A stretch of 64,000 nucleotides of DNA from Acholeplasma granularum ATCC 19168. GTDB lineage: Bacteria; Bacillota_I; Bacilli_A; Acholeplasmatales; Acholeplasmataceae. The position numbers were made by a program, and so were the translations under genes. The DNA lies in the NCBI RefSeq assembly GCF_000526235.1, contig NZ_JAFR01000009.1, forward strand, positions 1 through 64,000, read 5' to 3'. The notes under the pieces are model-generated. The model was given only the letters and a program-made list of their open reading frames with translations, was not told the DNA's origin and searched no databases. The first letter of the stretch is position 1; every line of letters starts with the position of its first letter. Below, piece after piece: positions 54,707-62,509 of the stretch.

Positions 54707-55930
54707 ATGTTTATACATACAAAATATTTACAAAATCAAATTAGACTTAGGAAGCATTTACCCAGATATACAACTGATAATATAGGTTCAATGCTAAAAC
54801 ATCATCGGTTAAAGTTAAGTTTAACACTAGAAGAAGGGGCAGAAAACATTTGTAGTATAAGCTATTTATCTAAAGTTGAAAACAATTTAATTAGACCATC
54901 AGATAAATATCTACTACAGTTTCAAGAAAAATATAATATAGACTTATCACTGGATAAAAGTAAATCAGATACACTAATGGATGATATGATTGAAGTACTT
55001 TTTTATAATACATCTAATTTAATGGATGAAACACAATTCAAAGCATTTGATTATTACAGTAAACTTTGTTATTTTGGATACTTAGTTTCTATAAAAAATT
55101 TTAAACAAGCTAAAAAAGAATACTTTAAATTAAATCCATATATTAAGAATTTTAATAACGTAGAATTAATGTTTTATTTATATTTAACTAGTCAAATATT
55201 AATTAATGATGGCAGAATTAAAGATGCATTTGAAACACTTCAAATGTCAAAAGATAAATATGATCATAACAAATTAAGTATTTTAATTAAGTCTCAATTA
55301 ATTAAATTAGCATGTATGATGAATCACCATACATATATTATTCTAAATTATGAAAAATTAAGAAAATCACTCATTAATGATGAACATTACCATATTACCC
55401 ATGATATTAAATATATGTATCTACTATATTTCTTACCATTTTTAACGTTTGATCAATTAGTTGAAAAACTAGAAAACTCAAGACATTTTGAAAAACATCA
55501 AGAAGACTTCTTAAAGGCGAAACATCATTATTTAAATATGAAATATGATGAGGCTTATCAAATTTTAAAGGATAAAGAAACTCATGATATATTATATTTT
55601 GAGCTTTCACTATTCACTTTAAATAAATTAAGAAATCATAGATCTTTAGAAAAGTTACTTAAAAATCATCCAGTAAATATAAATATAAATTTAGAGGTGA
55701 TAATAAAATACTTAGAAAGTAAATATTATAATAAAGATCATGAAGGACCCAACTTTATAAAAAATCAAGTATTAAAAACACATGATATTCCTGACAGATT
55801 AGATTACTTAATGTTTTGGTATGAAGAAGGCAATGAAACATTTACCCAACAAGGCTTTTATAAGGATGCAACAACACTCAATCAACTAGCTTTTAGAAAA
55901 ATGATGGATGTAATGACTATTTTAAGTTAA
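54707..55930 (+). CDS. XRE-type HTH regulator with long helical C-terminal domain
   Basis: A 407-residue protein. Residues about 24-80 form a Cro/CI-type HTH (IGSMLKHHRLKLSLTLEEGAENI, then SISYLSKVENNLIRPS). The remaining 320 residues are helix-rich in TPR-like pairs, the layout of Rgg/PlcR-type (RRNPP) peptide-sensing regulators, though no specific family could be assigned. It has its own -10 (TATAAT near 54669) and ribosome binding site (AAAGGGG). It lies directly upstream of a leader peptide and an ABC exporter and is the obvious candidate regulator. Confidence 0.75.
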   Translation: MFIHTKYLQNQIRLRKHLPRYTTDNIGSMLKHHRLKLSLTLEEGAENICSISYLSKVENNLIRPSDKYLLQFQEKYNIDLSLDKSKSDTLMDDMIEVLFYNTSNLMDETQFKAFDYYSKLCYFGYLVSIKNFKQAKKEYFKLNPYIKNFNNVELMFYLYLTSQILINDGRIKDAFETLQMSKDKYDHNKLSILIKSQLIKLACMMNHHTYIILNYEKLRKSLINDEHYHITHDIKYMYLLYFLPFLTFDQLVEKLENSRHFEKHQEDFLKAKHHYLNMKYDEAYQILKDKETHDILYFELSLFTLNKLRNHRSLEKLLKNHPVNININLEVIIKYLESKYYNKDHEGPNFIKNQVLKTHDIPDRLDYLMFWYEEGNETFTQQGFYKDATTLNQLAFRKMMDVMTILS

Positions 55931-55943
55931 ATTAAAAAAACTG

Positions 55944-55952
55944 TGATACAAT
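55944..55952 (+). promoter_or_regulatory. Extended -10 promoter of the ABC exporter leader
   Basis: TGA-TACAAT, predicted start near 55959, giving a leader of about 230 nt. Confidence 0.55.
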
Positions 55953-56003
55953 ATTAAGGATTAGAAAAATAATATATTTTTTAAAATGAAGAAGGAGGTA
56001 AAA

Positions 56004-56060
56004 ATGAAATCTACAAAAAACCACCATTTCATTATAGATCGAGGTATCATAATTACTTAG
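56004..56060 (+). CDS. Leader peptide upstream of the ABC exporter
   Basis: An 18-codon frame, MKSTKNHHFIIDRGIIIT then TAG, behind a near-perfect Shine-Dalgarno (GAAGGAGG at 55990-55997). An in-frame ATG at 55986 would overlap the ribosome binding site. Five of the last nine residues are Ile. The stop is 8 nt before the first arm of a four-segment RNA switch, a position at which a stalled ribosome would cover that arm. A second idea, that it is a signal peptide for the adjacent HTH regulator, is less supported: there is no secretion signal. Confidence 0.7.
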   Translation: MKSTKNHHFIIDRGIIIT

Positions 56061-56068
56061 AAACTATA

Positions 56069-56160
56069 ATGAAGGCAATTTTTATTTATTATGCCCTTCA
56101 TCTATTTAAGCATATTTTTATATGTAATTTATAAGAGGGCATATGCCCTCTTTTTCTTTT
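56069..56160 (+). promoter_or_regulatory. Candidate four-segment transcription attenuator
   Basis: Segment A ATGAAGG..CA (56069-56077) pairs with B TG..CCTTCAT (56092-56101). B as TATGCCCTT (56090-56098) also pairs with C GAGGGCATA (56135-56143). C as AGAGGGCA (56134-56141) pairs with D TGCCCTCT (56144-56151), a terminator with T-rich tail. A:B allows C:D (off); covering A by a stalled ribosome allows B:C (on). The logic mirrors the attenuator described for Bacillus bmrB-bmrCD. Confidence 0.78.
56134..56160 (+). terminator. Attenuator terminator ahead of the ABC exporter
   Basis: AGAGGGCA and TGCCCTCT form an 8-bp stem around TA, followed by TTTTTCTTTT. It lies 27 bp before the first exporter gene. 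Confidence 0.9.
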
Positions 56161-56186
56161 AAAATTAACAGTTTAGGAGAACTTTC

Positions 56187-58019
56187 ATGAAATTTATATC
56201 ACTAATGAAACTAGCTAAAGGCCATATATGGGGCTATATCGTACTCATATTATTAACCATTTTTCATAGGTTCACATATTCTTATGTACCACTATTTACT
56301 CAGTATTTAATTCGAACACTATATGTAGAATTAGATCCATTAAATCCTAATATAAAACCAGTTAATTTACCTAAAGTGGTAACTAATTTTTTTGATTCAG
56401 GAAGTAATGTAATAGAAATTATATTATTGATTGCAATATCACTTGTATTTTTCCAAGCAATTAGATATTTAATGATGTATTTTGAATTATATTTAAGAGG
56501 TAAAATTCAAGAAAATATTGCTAAAAACTTAAGAGTTAGGTTATATGATCATATTCAAAACTTAAGTTACAAATATCATAACAATTCAGATAGTGGGGAC
56601 TTGATACAAAGAGTCACATCAGATGTTGAAACCACTACAGGATTTATCGTTTTACAAATGATGCAACTTGTTGGTCTTGTTTCATCTTTACTGAGTGGTG
56701 TATTCCAAATGTATTATATTAATACAACAATTATGTGGGTTTGTTTGGCAGTTATACCATTATATGCAATCTCATCAATTTTCTATTTTATGAAGATTGA
56801 AAAGATATTTGAGAAAGTTGAACATGATGAATCTGAAATGATGACAACTATTCAAGAAAATATATCTGCATCTAAAGTTGTTAAAGCTTTTGCTAATGAA
56901 CCTTTTGAAATTGAAAAAATGGAAGAAAAAAACCTACAATTTACAAACAGTAATATTAGAGCAAACAAAGTAGTCGCATTTTATTGGGGAAGCATGGATT
57001 TTGTATCAATGACTCAGTATGCACTTGTAACGGTATTAGCGATTTCCTTTGTTCGAAATGGAACGATGGACGGTGCTAGTTTTGTAGCATCACTCATGCT
57101 TATTGGACTTCTTGTGTGGCCAATAAGAGGACTAGGTAGACTTATTAATGAATTTACAAAAGCATTTGTTGCAATTGGAAGAATTAATCATATTTTTGAA
57201 GAAAAACAAGAATATGAAGTTGATGGTACATTAGAACCTGAAATCAAAGGACATATTATATTTAACAATGTAAGTTTTAAATTTGATGATGACCAAAACT
57301 ATTTACTAAAAGACGTTAATTTTGAAATATTACCCGGACAAACGGTTGCATTTATTGGAAAAACAGGTAGTGGTAAAACAACTATTATTAATTTACTTAT
57401 GCGTATGTATCCTTATGAAGGTTCCATTACGATTGATGGTACCGAGTTAAGTGATATTAAAAAGCAACACATTAGAAAAGCAATTGGTGCTGTCTTACAA
57501 GATCCGTTTTTATATTCAAGAAGTGTATATGAAAATATAGCCATTACAAATAGACAAGCAAGTAAAGATAAAATTATTAGTGCAGCTCAAACAGCAGCAC
57601 TAGATAATGATATCCATACATTTAAAAAAGGTTATGAAACGATGGTTGGTGAAAAAGGTACAACACTATCTGGCGGACAAAAGCAAAGGGTTGCTATTGC
57701 TCGTGTGTTAATTAGTGAAAAACCAATTCTTATTTTTGATGATGCACTATCAGCAGTTGACAATAAAACAGATATGATGATTCGAAGTGCTTTATATGAA
57801 AAGTCAAACCAATCAACTAATATTATTGTTACACACAGAATAACAACAGCTAAAGAAGCTGACCGTATTATTGTAATTAATAATGGTATGATTGAAGCAA
57901 TTGGAACACATAAGGAATTATCTACTAAAGATGGGCTATATAAAAAGTTATGGGGTATACAAGGAAAACTAGAAGAAGAATTCCTAAACTTAGTAAAGGA
58001 GGAGAAACACCATGCATGA
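56187..58019 (+). CDS. ABC exporter half-transporter, degenerate-site subunit (BmrC/YheI-like)
   Basis: A 610-residue fusion of a six-helix export domain (residues 15-330) and an ATPase domain. Walker A is GKTGSGKTT, the signature LSGGQKQRVAIARV is canonical, but Walker B reads PILIFDDALSAVD with Asp where the catalytic Glu normally is. This is the pattern of the degenerate-site subunit of heterodimeric multidrug exporters. Ribosome binding site AGGAGA. It overlaps its partner by 8 bp and sits behind the candidate attenuator. Confidence 0.92.
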   Translation: MKFISLMKLAKGHIWGYIVLILLTIFHRFTYSYVPLFTQYLIRTLYVELDPLNPNIKPVNLPKVVTNFFDSGSNVIEIILLIAISLVFFQAIRYLMMYFELYLRGKIQENIAKNLRVRLYDHIQNLSYKYHNNSDSGDLIQRVTSDVETTTGFIVLQMMQLVGLVSSLLSGVFQMYYINTTIMWVCLAVIPLYAISSIFYFMKIEKIFEKVEHDESEMMTTIQENISASKVVKAFANEPFEIEKMEEKNLQFTNSNIRANKVVAFYWGSMDFVSMTQYALVTVLAISFVRNGTMDGASFVASLMLIGLLVWPIRGLGRLINEFTKAFVAIGRINHIFEEKQEYEVDGTLEPEIKGHIIFNNVSFKFDDDQNYLLKDVNFEILPGQTVAFIGKTGSGKTTIINLLMRMYPYEGSITIDGTELSDIKKQHIRKAIGAVLQDPFLYSRSVYENIAITNRQASKDKIISAAQTAALDNDIHTFKKGYETMVGEKGTTLSGGQKQRVAIARVLISEKPILIFDDALSAVDNKTDMMIRSALYEKSNQSTNIIVTHRITTAKEADRIIVINNGMIEAIGTHKELSTKDGLYKKLWGIQGKLEEEFLNLVKEEKHHA

Positions 58020-59835
58020 TCAAGATCAAGAAAATGAGTTAAAGAAAGTTTCACTTCCGGTTTGGGGAAAACTCTTTAAAGTAATTTTAAAAAATAAAAA
58101 ATCTTTTTACACAATGATAGGATTTGGTGTATTTGTAGCAGCACTTGATGCACTAACTATTGTTGTACAACAATATGCACTTGATGAATTTATTACAAAT
58201 AATAATTATGAGCATTTTACAATTTACACAATATTAAATGTTTTAATTGCACTAGGTTTTGGTATTGGTGTGTGGGGCTTTATATATCATGGTGGAAAAA
58301 TTGAGGCGAATGTAAACTATAATTTAAGGAAAGAAGCATTCAAAACACTACAAAGACTACCATTTTCATATTATGATAAAACCCCTCAAGGCTGGATTAT
58401 GGCACGTATGACTAGTGACTCCAAAAGACTTGCCAATATTATTTCTTGGGGTATTGTTGATGTAATTTGGTCTGTTTTATTAATGATCTTCACATTAATT
58501 GTCCTATACTTTTACTATTGGAAATTAGCTATAATTGTTACACTTGCAATACCTATGATGTTATTAGTTACTGTATTATTTAGAAAAAAAGTATTACTTA
58601 GACATCGTCAAGCAAGACACTATAACAGCGAGATTACAGCAAAATATTCTGAAAGTTTCCACGGAGCTAAAACCTCTAAATCCCTTGTAATTGAAACTGA
58701 AAACTTATATGAATTTAATCAGGTTGCAGATAAAATGTATAAAGCAAGTGTAAGAGCAAACGGCTTATCAGCAATGTATTCTGCAGTTTTATTACTTGCA
58801 TGTTACATATTTGTTGCGGTTGTTATGTATACTGGAACACACTTTACACTAAGTGGTGCAATTGCGATTGGTGTATTATATTTATTTATACGTTCAACTA
58901 TAAGTTTCTTTGATCCAATTATTAACCTTTCAAATTTCATATCACAACTTCAACAAGCACAAGCAAGTGCTGAACGTATAATCGAATTAATAGAAACAGA
59001 ATCAACGATTAAAGATAATGAAGAAGTAACTAAAATATACGGAGACTGGTTTAATAAAAAGAAAGAAAACTGGGAAGATTTAAAAGGTGATATAGAGTTT
59101 AAAGATGTGACATTCTACTATAATGAAAACGAAATAATTTTAGATAATTTCAATTTAAAAATTAAAGCAGGTATGAGTGTAGCACTAGTAGGGCATACAG
59201 GAAGTGGTAAAACAACAATTGTAAACCTAACATCAAGATTTTATGAACCCATTTCAGGAAATATATTACTTGATGGTAAAGATTACAGAACAAGAAGTAT
59301 CTCATGGCTTCATGAAAAACTAGGATATGTACTACAATCTCCACATCTATTTTCTACAAACATATTAGAAAATATTAGATATGGTAGATTAGATGCTACA
59401 GATGAAGAAGTCATAAATGCAAGTAAAGCAATCGGCCTACACCCATTTGTTGAGAAGCTAGAAAATGGTTATTTAACAAATGTTGGTGAAGGTGGTAATT
59501 TATTATCCATGGGACAAAAACAACTGATATCTTTTGCTCGTGCAATTCTTGCACAACCTAAAATACTTATTTTAGATGAGGCAACATCATCAATTGATAG
59601 TGAGGCTGAATCACTTATTCAAAATGCTACCAAATCTTTACTAAATGGACGTACAAGCTTAATAGTTGCTCACCGTTTATCAACGATCGTTGAATCAGAT
59701 TTAATTGTCATGTTAGATGGCGGTAAAATCACTGAAATGGGAACGCATAAAGAGTTATTAGAAAAGCGTGGCGCATATTTTGAACTCTATAAAAATCAGT
59801 TCCTAGAAGAAAAATCTAAAGAATTTAATTTTTAA
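58012..59835 (+). CDS. ABC exporter half-transporter, catalytic subunit (BmrD/YheH-like)
   Basis: A 607-residue partner. Six membrane helices in residues 20-325, then the ATPase: Walker A GHTGSGKTT, Walker B KILILDEATSSID with catalytic Glu intact, but a changed signature (LLSMGQKQLISFARA instead of LSGGQ). The degenerate signature here complements the degenerate Walker B of the first subunit, so together they form one active and one inactive ATP site. Lipid, drug or peptide export are all possible. Ribosome binding site AAAGGAGGAG. Confidence 0.92.
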   Translation: MHDQDQENELKKVSLPVWGKLFKVILKNKKSFYTMIGFGVFVAALDALTIVVQQYALDEFITNNNYEHFTIYTILNVLIALGFGIGVWGFIYHGGKIEANVNYNLRKEAFKTLQRLPFSYYDKTPQGWIMARMTSDSKRLANIISWGIVDVIWSVLLMIFTLIVLYFYYWKLAIIVTLAIPMMLLVTVLFRKKVLLRHRQARHYNSEITAKYSESFHGAKTSKSLVIETENLYEFNQVADKMYKASVRANGLSAMYSAVLLLACYIFVAVVMYTGTHFTLSGAIAIGVLYLFIRSTISFFDPIINLSNFISQLQQAQASAERIIELIETESTIKDNEEVTKIYGDWFNKKKENWEDLKGDIEFKDVTFYYNENEIILDNFNLKIKAGMSVALVGHTGSGKTTIVNLTSRFYEPISGNILLDGKDYRTRSISWLHEKLGYVLQSPHLFSTNILENIRYGRLDATDEEVINASKAIGLHPFVEKLENGYLTNVGEGGNLLSMGQKQLISFARAILAQPKILILDEATSSIDSEAESLIQNATKSLLNGRTSLIVAHRLSTIVESDLIVMLDGGKITEMGTHKELLEKRGAYFELYKNQFLEEKSKEFNF

Positions 59836-59850
59836 TATAAAATAAAAGTT

Positions 59851-59905
59851 AAAAGACAACATCAAACCTACTATATGTATGAGGTGATAAGATGTTGTCT
59901 TTTTT
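59851..59905 (+). terminator. Terminator containing the start codon of the next gene
   Basis: AAAAGACAACATC (59851-59863) and GATGTTGTCTTTT (59891-59903) form a perfect 13-bp stem with T tail. The 27-base loop holds the ribosome binding site GAGGTGAT and the right arm holds the ATG (59892) of the following gene. Confidence 0.85.
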
Positions 59906-61958
59906 AAATTTATTAATGAATGTTGCAATCATATGGACAAACGAAGTAGTAAATATTCCCTTAGGGGAATCTTTAGAAGATTATAAGAACCTACCACAGG
60001 CAAGTATTTATCTAGATAATAAGTTAGCAAATGATAGATTAATGTTCTATGAATATGAAATTAATTATACATCGTTTAGTGTCATAAGAACGAATGTGAT
60101 AGGAACATATACTGTTTGGTACAGGGCTCATTTTCCAAGTTTAGGATTTGAAAGTGATGTGCCCATTTCATTTGTTGTATATGACAATTTAGCTCCTGAA
60201 ATAATAGGTGAACCTATGATAGAAGTTGATGTAGGAACTAAACAATTAGATTATAAATCACTCATTACTTATAAAGATAATTATGATAGTTTTAAGGATT
60301 TAAATCTATCAATTCATTCATCCAACGTTCAATTATCTAGTGTTGGAGAATATGAGGTTTTATATACAGTAACAGATTTGAGTTTAAATCAGGCGAAATT
60401 TATTCAAAAAATACAGGTTGTGGATAAACAAAAACCAATAATTAATCAAAAGATGCAAATAGAACTGAATATGGGTGAAAAAATTGATATAGATAAATAT
60501 TTTACAGTAACAGATAATTATGATAAAGTATTAAATATTAAAATAGATGATCATTTAATAAATTATGATGTTGAAGGAACTTATAGTGCACAAATCATAG
60601 CAAGCGATCAATCAGGAAATGAGACAATTAAAACATTTAATGTCATAATTAAAGATAATAATGCACCCATCATTCACTTAAAAATTAATTTAATTAATAT
60701 AAACTATAAAGATGAAATATCAATTGAAACACTAAAGGGTTACATTTCTAGAGTCGAAGACAATATAGATAATATAAGTATAGATGATGTTAAAATAGAA
60801 AGTTTTATAGAGTCTGATTTTTTAGGAAATTATGAGGTTATATATTCAGTAACTGATTCAAACGGATTAAAAGGAACTGCAAAATTAAATGTTAAAGTAC
60901 TTGATTTAGAACCACCTAAGATTGAGTTGATTAAACCAATTAAAGTAGATGTAAACACACTGGAACCTTATATATATGATTACTTATTAATAACGGATAA
61001 TTATGATGATTATAATCATTTAACAATTACTAAAACAGGCACTATTAATATGAAGGTTGTGGATACTTATAGAATAATAATTAAAGTAAAAGATCAGGCA
61101 AAAAACGAAATTGAATATCCAATATTAGTCGATGTAGTTGATACTATACCACCCATACTAGAGTTTAAAGAAGTGGAAGTCATAACAAATTATTCTAGAC
61201 CTAATTATAATGAACTCATTAAAGTATCTGATAACTATGATAAAACTTTAAACTTAATTATAGACGATAGTCATATTGATTATAGCTTAACAGGACAACA
61301 CCAAATTAAAGTGACAGCAATCGATCAACAAAATAATCAAACAAATAAATATTTAACACTAAAAATAATTGACCAGGACTATCCTGAAATCTTTTTAACT
61401 ACAAGACAAATATATGTACCATATGGCACAGAAGAAATTAATTATCTGGATTATGTTGAAAAAATATATGATTACTATGATAAAACTTTAACACTTGATA
61501 ATCTTAGAATTGAATCCCAAATTAACTTTTCTAAGATAGGACTTTATAAAGTTATTTATAAATTAAAAGATAGTTCAAATAACGAGACATCTGAAATCCT
61601 TTATGTTTATTTAAATGATTATGAACCACCTAATATAAATGTCCAAACAATTATTTTAAATAAAGGAGATGCATTTGATTATAAAAAATATGTTGATGTT
61701 TCTGATAATTATGATAAGGATTTAATTAATCATGTAAAAATGAATCCAACATATTTACCTACAAATATAAATGGACATTATGAAGTCATATTTTATGTAC
61801 ATGATAGTTCTGGCAATTATAGTGAATTGAAAGTTTTAATAACTATTAATGATTCCAAATATGTAATAGATTATATATTTTATATCAGTGGAGCAATTGG
61901 AATAATACTTATTGTCTTAAGCTATTACATTTACCGGAAAAAACATGAAAAATTCTAA
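59892..61958 (+). CDS. Surface protein with seven Ig-like repeats and C-terminal membrane anchor
   Basis: A 688-residue protein. After a short hydrophobic N-terminus come seven repeats of about 80 residues, each with a D-N-Y-D-type motif at residues of roughly 129, 207, 289, 368, 446, 526 and 605, and endings of the form GxYxxxYxVxDxxxN, which fit bacterial Ig-like domains (DUF5011/HYR type). A single membrane helix (about 662-682) and a basic tail (YRKKHEKF) close the protein. Probably an extracellular stalk or adhesin held in the membrane. The start codon lies within the stem of the upstream terminator. Confidence 0.82.
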   Translation: MLSFLNLLMNVAIIWTNEVVNIPLGESLEDYKNLPQASIYLDNKLANDRLMFYEYEINYTSFSVIRTNVIGTYTVWYRAHFPSLGFESDVPISFVVYDNLAPEIIGEPMIEVDVGTKQLDYKSLITYKDNYDSFKDLNLSIHSSNVQLSSVGEYEVLYTVTDLSLNQAKFIQKIQVVDKQKPIINQKMQIELNMGEKIDIDKYFTVTDNYDKVLNIKIDDHLINYDVEGTYSAQIIASDQSGNETIKTFNVIIKDNNAPIIHLKINLININYKDEISIETLKGYISRVEDNIDNISIDDVKIESFIESDFLGNYEVIYSVTDSNGLKGTAKLNVKVLDLEPPKIELIKPIKVDVNTLEPYIYDYLLITDNYDDYNHLTITKTGTINMKVVDTYRIIIKVKDQAKNEIEYPILVDVVDTIPPILEFKEVEVITNYSRPNYNELIKVSDNYDKTLNLIIDDSHIDYSLTGQHQIKVTAIDQQNNQTNKYLTLKIIDQDYPEIFLTTRQIYVPYGTEEINYLDYVEKIYDYYDKTLTLDNLRIESQINFSKIGLYKVIYKLKDSSNNETSEILYVYLNDYEPPNINVQTIILNKGDAFDYKKYVDVSDNYDKDLINHVKMNPTYLPTNINGHYEVIFYVHDSSGNYSELKVLITINDSKYVIDYIFYISGAIGIILIVLSYYIYRKKHEKF

Positions 61959-62012
61959 TATTTTTAGTATAATAAATACAATATAAAATATTTTAGAAAT
62001 GAGAATGAAAAA

Positions 62013-62438
62013 ATGGCTATATTAGTTGTTTATTGGAGTGGCACAGGAAATACCGAAGTTATGGCTCAAAATATTTATGATGGCATTATAGAAGCTGGTG
62101 TTGAATGCGACTTAAAACAAATTGATGAAGTCCTACCAGATGACATTTTAGATTATGATAAAATTGCTATTGGATGCCCATCCATGGGTATTGAAGAATT
62201 AGAACCAGAAGAATTTTTACCTTGGTATGAAGATGTTGAACCACTTTTAGGTGATAAACCATTATTACTCTTTGGCTCTTATGGTTGGGGTGAGGGTGAA
62301 TGGATGGATTATTGGCAAGATAGAGTTAATGATTTAGGTTTAAACCTTTTTGAAGAGGGAATTAAAATAGCTTCAATGCCTTCTAGAAAAGAATCAGAAG
62401 AAATTAAATTAAAAGCAAAAAGATTTGCAGAAATGTAG
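62013..62438 (+). CDS. Flavodoxin
   Basis: A 141-residue FMN-binding electron carrier. The phosphate-binding loop is WSGTGNTEVMAQ (residues 9-20) and flavin-contact loops are CPSMGIEELE and FGSYGWGEGEWMD. Length is normal for short-chain flavodoxins. Its own -10 (TATAAT, 61968-61973) and a terminator make it monocistronic. Confidence 0.94.
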   Translation: MAILVVYWSGTGNTEVMAQNIYDGIIEAGVECDLKQIDEVLPDDILDYDKIAIGCPSMGIEELEPEEFLPWYEDVEPLLGDKPLLLFGSYGWGEGEWMDYWQDRVNDLGLNLFEEGIKIASMPSRKESEEIKLKAKRFAEM

Positions 62439-62441
62439 ATT

Positions 62442-62467
62442 AAAAAGGATCTAAAAAATCCTTTTTT
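62442..62467 (+). terminator. Terminator of the flavodoxin gene
   Basis: AAAAAGGAT and ATCCTTTTT form a 9-bp stem with a 7-base loop and T tail. Confidence 0.85.
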
Positions 62468-62478
62468 ACTAGTTGATG

Positions 62479-62484
62479 TATAAT
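62479..62484 (+). promoter_or_regulatory. -10 element TATAAT of dnaE
   Basis: TATAAT, 25 bp before the predicted TTG start; -35 not clear. Confidence 0.5.
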
Positions 62485-62509
62485 GATATAGAAAGGTAGT
62501 TTAATAAAT

